From assembly GCF_020179405.1 (NCBI RefSeq), contig NZ_JAICBZ010000002.1, positions 1 to 64,000 on the forward strand: a DNA stretch of 64,000 nucleotides, given 5' to 3'. The position numbers and the translations under genes are program-made. The notes below the pieces were generated by a model, which was not told where the DNA came from, ran no database searches, and worked only from the letters and a program-made list of their open reading frames with translations. Source of the DNA: Xinfangfangia pollutisoli. Lineage in GTDB: Bacteria > Pseudomonadota > Alphaproteobacteria > Rhodobacterales > Rhodobacteraceae. Positions 47,185 through 56,127 of the stretch are shown piece after piece. Position 1 is the first letter of the stretch. Every line of letters starts with the position of its first letter.

Positions 47185-48213
47185 TCAGCGGGCGGGCGCG
47201 GGCCCGGTGGACTGGCCGATGATCAAATCGGCCTCCAGAAGCCGGGTCGGCACTTCGGTCAGGTTGCCCGAGATCAGCGACAGCAGCATCTCGGCCGCGA
47301 TCCGCCCGGCCTCGCGCACCGAGGATCGCGTGGCGGTGTAGATCGGCACATCCTCGCCGTTCTTCATGTAGGACAGATCGTCGTCATGGATGATCACGCT
47401 GACATCGCGGCCCAGGCGCAGCCCCCGGTCTTCGCAGGCGCGGCGCAGCCCCATGCCAAGGATCATCGACGAGGCCAGGAAGGCGGTGGGCGGATCGGGC
47501 AGGGCCAGCATGCGCAGCCCGGCCCGGTGGCCCGCAACCTCGGTCATCTCTTCCGAGACCATCAGCGCAGGGTCCTCGGCCAGGCCGCGGGCGGCCAGCG
47601 CATCGGCATAGCCGCCGCGGCGGCGCATGGCGAAATCCATGAATTCCAGCCCGTTCAGCAGGGCGATGCGGCGATGGCCCAGATCCAGCAGAAACTCGGT
47701 CGCGCGCTGGAAGGCGCGGCGGTTGTTCACATCGACCCAAGGGTAGGGCAGGCTGCAGCCCGAGGCGCGGCCATGCACCACGAAGGGCAGGCCGATTTCA
47801 TGCAGAAGCGCGATGCGCGGATCGTCCATCTTCGGCGCATGCACGATGACGCCATCGACATTGCCCTTGGCGCGCAGCAGCCGATAGGTGGGTTCCTCTT
47901 GCGCGTCGGGCACGACGGACAGCACCATGTCATAATCGTTGCGGCTGTAGACCTCGCCCGCGCCGGCGATGAAATCGGCGAAGACCGGGTTGACGATCTC
48001 GTGCCGGCTGGCGATCGGGATGACATGGCCCACCGCCATGGCACGGCCGGTGGCCAGGCGGATCGCGCGGGTGTTCGGGCGGTAATTGTGCCGCTTCGCC
48101 GCGGCCATGACGCGTTCGCGCGTGGCCTCGTTCACCTCGGGGTAGCCGTTCAGGGCGCGCGACACCGTGGTGGGCGACAGGCCCAGTTTGGTGGCGAGTT
48201 CCTTCAGATTCAT
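47185..48213 (-). CDS. LacI-family repressor, likely regulator of the agl locus
   Basis: A 342-residue regulator with an N-terminal LacI helix-turn-helix (MNLKELATKLGLSPTTVSRALNGYPEV), a hinge, and a periplasmic-binding-fold sugar domain. I chose ATG 48213; ATG 48225 (MPPAMNL) is possible, and neither has a good ribosome-binding site. It heads the minus-strand run lacI-bgl-glk and is divergent from aglE, with repeated CGGTTT motifs between them. In rhizobia an AglR of this type controls aglEFGAK, so the role is a strong inference. Confidence 0.88.
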   Translation of the reverse strand: MNLKELATKLGLSPTTVSRALNGYPEVNEATRERVMAAAKRHNYRPNTRAIRLATGRAMAVGHVIPIASRHEIVNPVFADFIAGAGEVYSRNDYDMVLSVVPDAQEEPTYRLLRAKGNVDGVIVHAPKMDDPRIALLHEIGLPFVVHGRASGCSLPYPWVDVNNRRAFQRATEFLLDLGHRRIALLNGLEFMDFAMRRRGGYADALAARGLAEDPALMVSEEMTEVAGHRAGLRMLALPDPPTAFLASSMILGMGLRRACEDRGLRLGRDVSVIIHDDDLSYMKNGEDVPIYTATRSSVREAGRIAAEMLLSLISGNLTEVPTRLLEADLIIGQSTGPAPAR

Positions 48214-48225
48214 CGCGGGCGGCAT

Positions 48226-48392
48226 CCAAAACGGTTTCAATCCGTCCGACATTACCCGGCTGGGTCGGCAAGTCAAAGCCAAAGCGCCGCGGCGATGCGG
48301 CTGCGGAATGGCGTGTTTCTGCAGGTGCAAAGGCGGTTTCGGTTTGACTTGGGGGGGCGGATCAGCAAGGGTTTTGTCCCAAAGCGGTTTGA
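48226..48392. promoter_or_regulatory. Candidate LacI-type operators in the lacI/aglE divergent region
   Basis: Three related segments occur: CCAAAACGGTTTCAAT (48226-48241), CAAAGGCGGTTT (48328-48339) and CCAAAGCGGTTTGA (48379-48392). They share the AAA(N)CGGTTT core, near-palindromic as LacI-family sites are. The last lies about 90 bases before aglE. A ttcgaatcc string here is not a tRNA. Confidence 0.42.
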
Positions 48393-48483
48393 GTTCGAAT
48401 CCCGCCTGGCGGGCCGTAGAACCGTGACGCCGCCGGATTTCAGGACAGGTCGCCGGACAGTCCGGCGCAGGGGAGGATGGATG

Positions 48484-49830
48484 ATGAAACGGATGCTGAC
48501 CGCCAGTGCCGCCACGCTGGCGCTTCTGTCGGGCGCCGCGCTTGCGCAGGATCTGGTGTTCCCGGTGGGCGAGGGCGCCTTCAACTGGGACAGCTACAAG
48601 GCGTTTGACGCGGCGAACAATCTGGACGGCCAGACCCTGACCATCTTCGGGCCCTGGCGCGGCGAGGATCAGGTCCTGGCGGAATCGGTTTTCGCCTATT
48701 TCGCCGCGGCGACCGGGGTGAAGGTCAACTATTCCTCGTCCGAAAGCTACGAGCAGCAGATCGTCATCGACACCGAAGCCGGCAGCCCGCCGAACATCGC
48801 CATCCTGCCGCAGCCGGGGCTGATCGCCGATCTGGTGAAGAAGGGCAAGGTCACGGCGCTTGGCCAGGAAACCCAGGACTGGCTGGCGCAGAACTATGCC
48901 GCCGGCGACAGCTGGGTCGGGCTGGGGTCTTTTGCCGGCCCCGACGGGACCAAGGCGCTGTATGCATTTCCCTATAAGATCGACGTGAAATCGCTGGTCT
49001 GGTACGTGCCCGAGAATTTCGAGGATGCGGGCTACGAGATCCCCGAGACGATGGAGGATCTGAAGGCGCTGACCGAGCAGATCGTGGCCGATGGCGGCAC
49101 GCCCTGGTGCATCGGCCTGGGCTCGGGCGGGGCCACGGGCTGGCCCGCGACCGACTGGGTCGAAGACCTGATGCTGCGCACCCAGCCGGCCGATCTGTAT
49201 GACCAATGGGTGTCGAACGAATTGCCGTTCAACAGCCCCGAAGTCGTGGGCGCGATCGAGGAATTCGGCTGGTTCGCCAAGACCGATGCCAATGTGGCGG
49301 GCGGCGCCTCGGCCGTGACCTCGACCGATTTCCGCGACAGCCCCAAGGGCCTGTTCACCTCGCCGCCGCAATGCTACCTGCACCATCAGGCCTCGTTCAT
49401 CCCCTCGTTCTTCCCCGAGGGCACGCAGGTCGGCACGGATGCGGATTTCTTCTACATGCCCGCCTATGCCGGCAAGGATCTGGGCAAGCCGGTGCTGGGC
49501 GCGGGCACGCTGGCCTTCATCACCAAGGATTCGGATGCGAGCCGCGCCTTCATCGAATTCCTGAAGACGCCGATCGCGCATGAGGTCTGGATGGCGCAGA
49601 AATCCTTCCTGACCCCGATGAAGACGGTGAATGCCGATCTTTACGGCGATCCGACGATGAAGAAGATGGGCGAGATCCTGCTGAATGCCACGACTTTCCG
49701 TTTCGACGCCTCGGATCTGATGCCGGGCGCGGTGGGCGCGGGGTCGTTCTGGACCGGCATGGTCGATTTCGTCGGCGGCAAGTCGGCGCAAGAGGTGGCC
49801 GACGCGATCCAGGCCAGCTGGCCGAAATAA
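48484..49830 (+). CDS. aglE: Alpha-glucoside ABC transporter substrate-binding protein
   Basis: A 448-residue periplasmic binding protein with a signal peptide (MKRMLTASAATLALLSGAALA). ATG 48484 is 7 bases after GGAGG; ATG 48481 is too close. The sequence LTIFGPWRGEDQVLAESVF and TGWPATDWVEDLML match AglE, which binds sucrose, maltose or trehalose. A strong hairpin follows the stop, before aglF. Confidence 0.93.
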   Translation: MKRMLTASAATLALLSGAALAQDLVFPVGEGAFNWDSYKAFDAANNLDGQTLTIFGPWRGEDQVLAESVFAYFAAATGVKVNYSSSESYEQQIVIDTEAGSPPNIAILPQPGLIADLVKKGKVTALGQETQDWLAQNYAAGDSWVGLGSFAGPDGTKALYAFPYKIDVKSLVWYVPENFEDAGYEIPETMEDLKALTEQIVADGGTPWCIGLGSGGATGWPATDWVEDLMLRTQPADLYDQWVSNELPFNSPEVVGAIEEFGWFAKTDANVAGGASAVTSTDFRDSPKGLFTSPPQCYLHHQASFIPSFFPEGTQVGTDADFFYMPAYAGKDLGKPVLGAGTLAFITKDSDASRAFIEFLKTPIAHEVWMAQKSFLTPMKTVNADLYGDPTMKKMGEILLNATTFRFDASDLMPGAVGAGSFWTGMVDFVGGKSAQEVADAIQASWPK

Positions 49831-49855
49831 GCCCTTTCAGGGTGTGATGCGGGAC

Positions 49856-49890
49856 GCGGCCCGGGGCGTGCAGGATGCCCCCCGGGCCGC
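49856..49890 (+). terminator. GC hairpin between aglE and aglF
   Basis: An 11-bp perfect stem (GCGGCCCGGGG/CCCCGGGCCGC) 25 bases after aglE, without a T-run. It parallels the hairpin after the binding-protein gene at 2581 and may stabilise aglE mRNA relative to the permease genes. Confidence 0.62.
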
Positions 49891-49923
49891 GGCCGTCGCG
49901 AAACAGCGCATGCGGAGGGCGAA

Positions 49924-51147
49924 ATGCATCCTGCCTTGCAGGCGATCCTGGTGATCCTTGGCGGCGTCGGCGGCTGCGTCGGATATTTCTACGCCTCGAA
50001 TCTGATCCTGGACAAAGTCCTGTTTCCGGCGCGCGGGCCACAGGCCGGGCGCAACATCAACCGCGCCAATCTGGTGCGGCCCTGGCTGTTCCTGGCCCCG
50101 GCCCTGGCGGCGCTGACCCTGTATCTGGCCTATCCGGTCTTCGCGACCTTCTGGCGGTCGCTGCTGAACCAGGCCGGCCAATTCGTGGGCTTGGCGAATT
50201 ACGCCAAGATGGCGCATGAGCCGAAATTCACCGAAGCCCTGGGCAACAACCTTCTGTGGCTGATCGTGGTGCCGGCCGCGGCCACCGGCTTTGGCCTTCT
50301 CGCGGCCCAGCTGACCGATCGCATCCGCTGGGGCAATCTGGCCAAGTCGCTGATCTTCATGCCGATGGCGATTTCCTTCGTCGGCGCCAGCGTGATCTTC
50401 AAGCTGATCTATGACACGCGCGAGGCGAACCTGCCGCAGATCGGCATCCTGAACGCGCTTTGGCTGAAGGCGGAAGGCGGGATCGGCTCGGTCCTGATCT
50501 TGCAGCTGCTGCCCTTCGCGCTGGTGGTCTCGCTGATCGCGGGTTTCGCCTATCTGGGATGGCTGGTGCTGCGTCCGCTGTGGCGCCGGCGGGACGAGAC
50601 GGCGTGGATCCGGGTCGGTCGGGTGATCGGCGCGGCGGTGGCGGTGTTTCTGGTCATCGAACTGGCCAGCTGGGCCTATGGGATCGCCACGGCCGATCTT
50701 CCCTATGGCCAGCCGCAGGCCTGGCTGCAGATCCCCTATTGGAACAACTTCTTCCTGATGGCGGTGCTGATCTGGATCCAGACCGGCTTTGCCATGGTGA
50801 TCCTGTCGGCCGCGCTGCGCGGCGTGCCCGAGGATACGATCGAGGCGGCGGTGCTGGACGGGGCGAACCCGTTCCAGATCTTCTTCCGCATCAAGGTACC
50901 GCAGATCGTGGGCACGATCGTCGTGGTCTGGACCACGATCACCATCACCGTGCTGAAGGTCTTCGACATCGTCTATGCGATGACCAATGGCCAGTGGGAG
51001 ACGCAGGTTCTGGCCAATTACATGTATGACAAGCTGTTCCGCGCCTTCGACTGGGGCATGGGCGCCGCCGCCGCCATGGTGATCATGGCCTTGGTGACGC
51101 CGATCCTGGTGTGGAACGTCTGGAACGCGCGCCGCGAGATGCGCTGA
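49924..51147 (+). CDS. aglF: Alpha-glucoside ABC transporter permease AglF
   Basis: Inner-membrane permease, 407 residues. It has an extra N-terminal helix, the MalF-like core (PWLFLAPALAALTLYLAYPV), and the EAA loop EAAVLDGANPFQIFFRIKVP. Between core helices lies an added stretch of about 80 residues with two more hydrophobic segments (LLPFALVVSLIAGFAYLGWL and AVAVFLVIELASWAYGIA). That makes it longer than typical 330-residue AglF. It is followed by aglG after 15 bases. Confidence 0.92.
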   Translation: MHPALQAILVILGGVGGCVGYFYASNLILDKVLFPARGPQAGRNINRANLVRPWLFLAPALAALTLYLAYPVFATFWRSLLNQAGQFVGLANYAKMAHEPKFTEALGNNLLWLIVVPAAATGFGLLAAQLTDRIRWGNLAKSLIFMPMAISFVGASVIFKLIYDTREANLPQIGILNALWLKAEGGIGSVLILQLLPFALVVSLIAGFAYLGWLVLRPLWRRRDETAWIRVGRVIGAAVAVFLVIELASWAYGIATADLPYGQPQAWLQIPYWNNFFLMAVLIWIQTGFAMVILSAALRGVPEDTIEAAVLDGANPFQIFFRIKVPQIVGTIVVVWTTITITVLKVFDIVYAMTNGQWETQVLANYMYDKLFRAFDWGMGAAAAMVIMALVTPILVWNVWNARREMR

Positions 51148-51162
51148 GGGGGCACGGGGCAG

Positions 51163-52302
51163 ATGGACAATATCGTCGGCAAGAAACCCGCGCTGCTTTG
51201 GGCCGTGCATCTGTCGGTTCTGGCCTTGGTGCTGCTTTGGGTTCTGCCGGTCGTGGGGCTTTTGGTGTCAAGCTTCCGCACCGGAGATCAGATCGTGTCC
51301 TCGGGCTGGTGGCAGGCGCTGTCGGCGCAAGAGGCGCAGCAGCCCGCGATCCGCATTGCGGGAACCGAAGTCGCGCAGGACGGGGTCTTTGCGATCTCGG
51401 GCAATCTTTACGGTGGAAAGGGCGGGGCGATCAGCGCCTGGGGCACCTCCTCGCGCGAGCCCGAGGCCCATGCGCCCGGCGACACGGCCGAGTTGGCGGA
51501 CGGGCTGCGCCTGACCGTGCAGGAGAACGGCGATTTCAGCCTGACCTCACCCGCCAGCCTGGCGGATCAGCGCCTGCCGCGGGTCTTCACCACCGCCTCG
51601 ACCCCGCCGGAATTCACCCTGCAGAACTACCGCAACGTGCTGTTCTCGCCCCTGGCCGGCCAGTCGATCGGCCAGGCCTTCCTGAACACGCTGACCGTGG
51701 CGATCCCGGCAACGGTGATCCCGATCCTGGTGGCCGCCTTCGCGGCCTATGCGCTGGCCTGGATGGAGTTTCCGGGCCGCGCGCTCTTGGTTGCCTTCAT
51801 CGTCGGGCTGCTGGTCGTACCGCTGCAGCTGGCGCTGATCCCCTTGCTGCAGTTCCACAACTGGATCGGCATCGGCAAAGGCTATCTGTCGATCTGGATG
51901 GCCCATACCGGCTTCGGCCTGCCTTTGGCGATCTATCTGCTGCGCAATTACATGGTCGGCCTGCCCAAGGACATCATCGAGAATGCCAGGGTGGATGGCG
52001 CGACCGAATTCCAGATCTTCATCCGCATCATCCTGCCCCTGTCCTTCCCGGCGCTGGCCTCATTCGCCATCTTCCAGTTCCTGTGGACCTGGAACGACCT
52101 TTTGGTCGCGATGGTCTTTCTGGGCACCGACAATGACAAGCTGGTGCTGACCGGGAACCTGGTCAACCTCATGGGGTCGCGGGGAGGCGACTGGGAGATC
52201 CTTTCGGCCTCGGCCTTCGTGTCCATCGCGGTTCCGCTGCTCGTGTTCTTCTCGATGCAGCGGTTCCTGGTGCGCGGGCTTCTGGCCGGTTCCGTCAAGT
52301 GA
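51163..52302 (+). CDS. aglG: Alpha-glucoside ABC transporter permease AglG
   Basis: Second permease, 379 residues. Helix 1 (LSVLALVLLWVLPVVGLLVSSF) is followed by a periplasmic domain of about 110 residues (from about residue 45 to 155, rich in Gly/Ala/Glu), then five core helices with the EAA loop ENARVDGATEFQIFIRIILP. This MalG-like layout is expected for AglG. It is followed 7 bases later by aglA. Confidence 0.93.
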   Translation: MDNIVGKKPALLWAVHLSVLALVLLWVLPVVGLLVSSFRTGDQIVSSGWWQALSAQEAQQPAIRIAGTEVAQDGVFAISGNLYGGKGGAISAWGTSSREPEAHAPGDTAELADGLRLTVQENGDFSLTSPASLADQRLPRVFTTASTPPEFTLQNYRNVLFSPLAGQSIGQAFLNTLTVAIPATVIPILVAAFAAYALAWMEFPGRALLVAFIVGLLVVPLQLALIPLLQFHNWIGIGKGYLSIWMAHTGFGLPLAIYLLRNYMVGLPKDIIENARVDGATEFQIFIRIILPLSFPALASFAIFQFLWTWNDLLVAMVFLGTDNDKLVLTGNLVNLMGSRGGDWEILSASAFVSIAVPLLVFFSMQRFLVRGLLAGSVK

Positions 52303-52309
52303 GAAAGAC

Positions 52310-53926
52310 ATGACACTGCAAAAAGACCCCGACTGGTGGCGCGGCGCCGTCATCTACCAGATCTATCCCCGCAGCTTTCAGGATTCGAATGGCGACGGGA
52401 TCGGCGACCTGCCGGGCATCACCGCGCGGCTGGATCATGTCGCGGCCCTGGGGGCCGATGCGATCTGGATTTCGCCCTTCTTCAAAAGCCCGATGAAGGA
52501 TTTCGGCTACGATGTCAGCGATTACTGCGACGTCGATCCGATGTTCGGCACGCTTTCGGATTTCGACGCGCTGGTGACGCGGGCGCATGATCTGGGCGTG
52601 CGGGTGATGATCGACCTGGTGATCTCGCACACCTCAGACCGGCATCCCTGGTTCGCCGAAAGCCGCCGCGACCGCACCAATCCGAAATCCGACTGGTATG
52701 TCTGGGCCGACCCGAAGCTGGACGGCACCCCGCCCACGAACTGGCTGTCGATCTTCGGCGGTTCGGCCTGGGCCTGGGATGCGCGGCGCGAGCAGTATTA
52801 CCTGCACAATTTCCTGACCTCGCAGCCCGACCTGAACTTCCACAACCCCGAGGTGCAGGCCGCGGTGCTGGATGCGACCGAATTCTGGCTGAAGCGCGGG
52901 GTCGACGGGTTCCGGCTGGACACGATCAACTTCTACTTCCACGACAAGTATCTGCGCGACAATCCCGGCCTGCCGGTCGAGGACCGCAACGACCGCACTG
53001 CGCCGAAGGTGAACCCCTACAATCACCAGATGCATCTCTTCGACAAATCTCGGCCGGAGAATTTGAATTTTCTGCGAAAATTCAGGGCGCGGCTGGCGCC
53101 TTACGGCGCGGCCGCGGTGGGCGAGGTCGGCGATGCCGAGCGGGGCCTGCAGATCATGGCCGAATATACCAGTGGTGGCGACAAGGTGCAGATGTGCTAT
53201 CCGTTCGAGCTGTTGCAGCCGGCCCGGGTCACTGCGGCCGATCTGGTTTCGGTCTTCGACCAGCTGGCCGCCGAGGCGCCCGATGCCTGGCCCTGCTGGT
53301 CGGCCTCGAACCATGACGTGGTGCGCCACATCACCCGCTGGGGGCTGAGCGACCAGGGCGCGCGCTGCTATGCGGTGCTGCTGGCGACCTTGCGCGGCTC
53401 TTTGTGCCTGTATCAGGGCGAGGAACTGGGCCTGCCCGAGGCCGAGATCGCCTTCGAAGACCTGCAGGACCCTTACGGGATCGAATTCTGGCCCGAATTC
53501 AAGGGCCGCGACGGTTGCCGCACGCCGATGGTCTGGCAGCAGGACAACCGGCAGGGTGGGTTCACCACGGCCGAAAGGTCCTGGCTGCCGGTCAGCCCGG
53601 CGCATCTGCCGCGGGCGGTGGCGGCGCAGGGGGGCGCGGGGTCGATGCTGGCGCATTACCGCCGTCTTCTGGCCTTCCGCCGCGCCCATCAGGCGCTGCG
53701 CACCGGCGGCATGACGGGCATCGCCGCGCAGGGCGATGTGGTGCAGTTTCAGCGCCTGGGCGACGAGACGCTGTTTTGCGCCTTCAACCTGGGCGAAGCC
53801 GCGGCGCGGGTGACCCTGCCCGAGGGCCGCTGGCAGGCCCTTGCGCAAGACCTGGGCGGGGTCGATGCTGCGACGGGAACGGTCGATCTGCCGGGCTGGG
53901 GCTTTGTCCTGGCGCGGCAGGTCTGA
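52310..53926 (+). CDS. aglA: Alpha-glucosidase, GH13
   Basis: Cytoplasmic alpha-glucosidase (538 residues) that splits imported disaccharides. GH13 motifs are DLVISHTSDRHPWF (region I), GFRLDTINFYF with nucleophile Asp204, acid Glu272 in VGEVGD, and SASNHDVVRH (region IV). The palindrome at 53064-53084 encodes part of the conserved NLNFLRKFRA segment (about residues 251-258), using AT-rich codons unlike the rest of the gene. The frame is intact. Confidence 0.95.
   Translation: MTLQKDPDWWRGAVIYQIYPRSFQDSNGDGIGDLPGITARLDHVAALGADAIWISPFFKSPMKDFGYDVSDYCDVDPMFGTLSDFDALVTRAHDLGVRVMIDLVISHTSDRHPWFAESRRDRTNPKSDWYVWADPKLDGTPPTNWLSIFGGSAWAWDARREQYYLHNFLTSQPDLNFHNPEVQAAVLDATEFWLKRGVDGFRLDTINFYFHDKYLRDNPGLPVEDRNDRTAPKVNPYNHQMHLFDKSRPENLNFLRKFRARLAPYGAAAVGEVGDAERGLQIMAEYTSGGDKVQMCYPFELLQPARVTAADLVSVFDQLAAEAPDAWPCWSASNHDVVRHITRWGLSDQGARCYAVLLATLRGSLCLYQGEELGLPEAEIAFEDLQDPYGIEFWPEFKGRDGCRTPMVWQQDNRQGGFTTAERSWLPVSPAHLPRAVAAQGGAGSMLAHYRRLLAFRRAHQALRTGGMTGIAAQGDVVQFQRLGDETLFCAFNLGEAAARVTLPEGRWQALAQDLGGVDAATGTVDLPGWGFVLARQV
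53064..53084. repeat. TTTTC-NNC-GAAAA palindrome inside aglA
   Basis: Arms TGAATTTTC and GAAAATTCA around a TGC loop, in frame within aglA. It shares the core with 4862-4882 and 32717-32737. In the surrounding very GC-rich gene this patch uses codons TTG, AAT, TTT, CGA and AAA, so it stands out. Confidence 0.72.
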
Positions 53927-53942
53927 GAAGGGGGAGGGGACG

Positions 53943-55028
53943 ATGGCGGATCTGGTGCTGAAAGGGGTCGAGAAGGCCTATGGCGAGGTCAAGGTTCTGT
54001 CGGGCATCGACCTTGAGATCCAGAAGGGCGAGCTGATCGTTTTCGTCGGCCCCTCGGGGTGCGGGAAATCCACGCTTCTGCGGATGATCGCCGGGCTGGA
54101 ACAGATCACCGGCGGCGATTTCCACATCGACGGCCAGCGGATGAACGACGTGCCGCCGGCCCAGCGCGGCATCGCCATGGTGTTCCAAAGCTATGCGCTT
54201 TACCCGCATATGACCGTGCGCGACAACATGGCCTTCGCGCTGAAACTGGCCGGCAAAAGCCAGGCCGAGATCGCGGCGGCGGTCGACAAGGCAGCGAAGA
54301 TGCTGCAGCTGACGCCCTATCTCGACCGGCTGCCGAAGGCGCTGTCGGGCGGGCAGCGCCAGCGCGTTGCCATCGGCCGGGCCATCGTGCGGGCGCCGAA
54401 GGTCTATCTCTTCGACGAGCCGCTGTCGAATCTGGATGCCGCCTTGCGGGTGGCGACGCGGATCGAGATCGCGCAGCTGAAGGAACAGATGCCCGACTCG
54501 ACGATGATCTATGTGACCCATGATCAGGTCGAGGCGATGACGCTGGCCTCGCGCATCGTTGTCCTGGCCGGCGGCGGCATCGCCCAGGTCGGCACGCCGC
54601 TGGATCTGTACGAGCGGCCCGAGAATGAATTCGTGGCGCAGTTCATCGGCAGCCCGGCGATGAACCTGACCCCGGGCGAGGTGGTGGAAACCGGGGCCGA
54701 GACGGTGGTCAAGCTGGCGAATGGCGGCATGGCGCGGTCGCATGTGCCGACGCAACCCGGCGATCTGGGGCGGACGGTGAATGTGGGGGTTCGGCCCGAA
54801 GACCTGCACGAAACCGAAGGTACTCCGATCTTCCACGGCCCGGTCGAGATCACCGAAGCCCTGGGCGAAGTCACGCTTCTGTATCTGAAGCCCGACGGCA
54901 CCGCCCATCCGGTGATCGCCAAACTGCCCGGCATCCGGCCCGAATTGCGCCGGCAAGAGGTGCGGCTGGGCGCCGATCCGGCAAAGGTGCATCTCTTCGC
55001 CGAAGGCCGGTCGCTTCTGTATCGCTAG
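53943..55028 (+). CDS. aglK: Alpha-glucoside ABC transporter ATP-binding protein
   Basis: MalK-type ATPase, 361 residues from ATG 53943, with GGGAGGGG upstream. It has Walker A GPSGCGKSTLLRM, LSGGQRQRVAIGRAIV, YLFDEPLSNLD and VTHDQVEAMTL, then a C-terminal TOBE/regulatory domain (VGVRPEDLHETEG). It energises AglFG and ends the agl operon before a GC hairpin. Confidence 0.95.
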   Translation: MADLVLKGVEKAYGEVKVLSGIDLEIQKGELIVFVGPSGCGKSTLLRMIAGLEQITGGDFHIDGQRMNDVPPAQRGIAMVFQSYALYPHMTVRDNMAFALKLAGKSQAEIAAAVDKAAKMLQLTPYLDRLPKALSGGQRQRVAIGRAIVRAPKVYLFDEPLSNLDAALRVATRIEIAQLKEQMPDSTMIYVTHDQVEAMTLASRIVVLAGGGIAQVGTPLDLYERPENEFVAQFIGSPAMNLTPGEVVETGAETVVKLANGGMARSHVPTQPGDLGRTVNVGVRPEDLHETEGTPIFHGPVEITEALGEVTLLYLKPDGTAHPVIAKLPGIRPELRRQEVRLGADPAKVHLFAEGRSLLYR

Positions 55029-55029
55029 G

Positions 55030-55050
55030 GCCGGGGGCGGACCCCCCGGC
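55030..55050. terminator. GC hairpin between convergent aglK and agmatinase genes
   Basis: GCCGGGGG and CCCCCGGC arms around a short loop, starting at the last base or two after the aglK stop. It lacks a T-run but lies between convergent stops (55028 and 55071) and probably supports termination. Confidence 0.5.
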
Positions 55051-55070
55051 GCCACAGCACTGCTGCGGGC

Positions 55071-56033
55071 CTAGCCGCCCGCCTTGCGGGCATGGAAGAC
55101 GAAGCCCAGGAAGTTCAGCAGCACCTGCGCGGCCAGGATCGCGGTTGATCCCGAATGGTCGTAATCCGGCGCCACCTCGACCAGATCCATCCCCACCACT
55201 TCATGCCGCTTCGCCACTTGCTGCAGGATCTCAAGCACTTCGTAATACAGGAACCCGCCATGCGAGGGCGTGCCGGTTCCGGGCGCGATCGAGGGGCAGA
55301 AGCCGTCAATGTCGATCGTCACGTAAAGCCGCGCTCCGGCGGGGATGCGCGCCATCACGCCCTCGACCCCCAGCTTGCGCACCTGGCGCACCGACAGGAA
55401 ATCGTCGCCCATGGCGCGGGCGGCCTCGTACCCGTCCTTGGCGGTTGAACTGACATTGCGGATCCCCAGCGCGGTGATCCCGGTCACATGCGCGCTTTCC
55501 GCCGCCCGCCGCATCGGATTGCCATGGCCATGTTTCACGCCATGGCGGATATCGACGAAATCCAGATGGGCGTCGATCTGCAGGATATGGATCGGGCCCT
55601 GATCGGCAAAGGCGCGGATGCAGGGGATGTTCACCGAATGGTCGCCCCCCAGCACCACCGGCAGCGCGCCCGCCTTCAGGATCGCCCGCACACCCGCCTC
55701 GATATTGGCATGGCTTTTCTCGGTGTCGGTATGGACGATGTCGGCGTCGCCAATGTCGACGATCGTCACCTCGGGGCCCAGATAGGTGGCGTCGTCCTCG
55801 TGGTCATAGGCGCCGGCATGGCCGAAGGAGAACAGGGTCGAGGCCTCGCGGATCGAGCGCGGCCCGAAACGTGCCCCGGCGCGGAACTGGGTGCCGAAAT
55901 CGAAGGGCGCCCCCAGAATCGCCGCATCGGCCGAGATCGCGCCCCAATCCGGCTGGTAGGGCCGCTTGCCGAAGGTGGAAATCCCGACGAAGGGCAGGTT
56001 CAGCCGCCCGGTCTCATAGCCATGTCCGCTCAT
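55071..56033 (-). CDS. speB: Agmatinase-like ureohydrolase
   Basis: A 320-residue Mn-dependent ureohydrolase with GGDHSVNIP, DAHLDFVD and TIDIDGFCPSIAPGTGTP. Most agmatinases have a second Asp-Pro in GLDP; here it is GFCP, so a Cys replaces Asp. N-terminal FRAGARFGPRSIREAS and PVVLGGDHS agree with agmatinase over arginase. Agmatine to putrescine plus urea is the likely reaction, but related guanidino substrates are possible. It converges with aglK and is divergent from the PhyH gene. Confidence 0.85.
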   Translation of the reverse strand: MSGHGYETGRLNLPFVGISTFGKRPYQPDWGAISADAAILGAPFDFGTQFRAGARFGPRSIREASTLFSFGHAGAYDHEDDATYLGPEVTIVDIGDADIVHTDTEKSHANIEAGVRAILKAGALPVVLGGDHSVNIPCIRAFADQGPIHILQIDAHLDFVDIRHGVKHGHGNPMRRAAESAHVTGITALGIRNVSSTAKDGYEAARAMGDDFLSVRQVRKLGVEGVMARIPAGARLYVTIDIDGFCPSIAPGTGTPSHGGFLYYEVLEILQQVAKRHEVVGMDLVEVAPDYDHSGSTAILAAQVLLNFLGFVFHARKAGG

Positions 56034-56127
56034 GCATGCTCTCCTTTGCCGAGGCAGAATGGGTGGGCTGTGGGGGCTTGTCCAGCGCGGCGGCGCGGGG
56101 CAGGCTTCTGGCGAAACGGGGGGGCGG

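Noticed and set aside
48391-48410. GAGTTCGAATCCCGCC, resembling a tRNA T-arm
   Set aside because: No complementary T-stem, acceptor, D or anticodon arms nearby, and no CCA.
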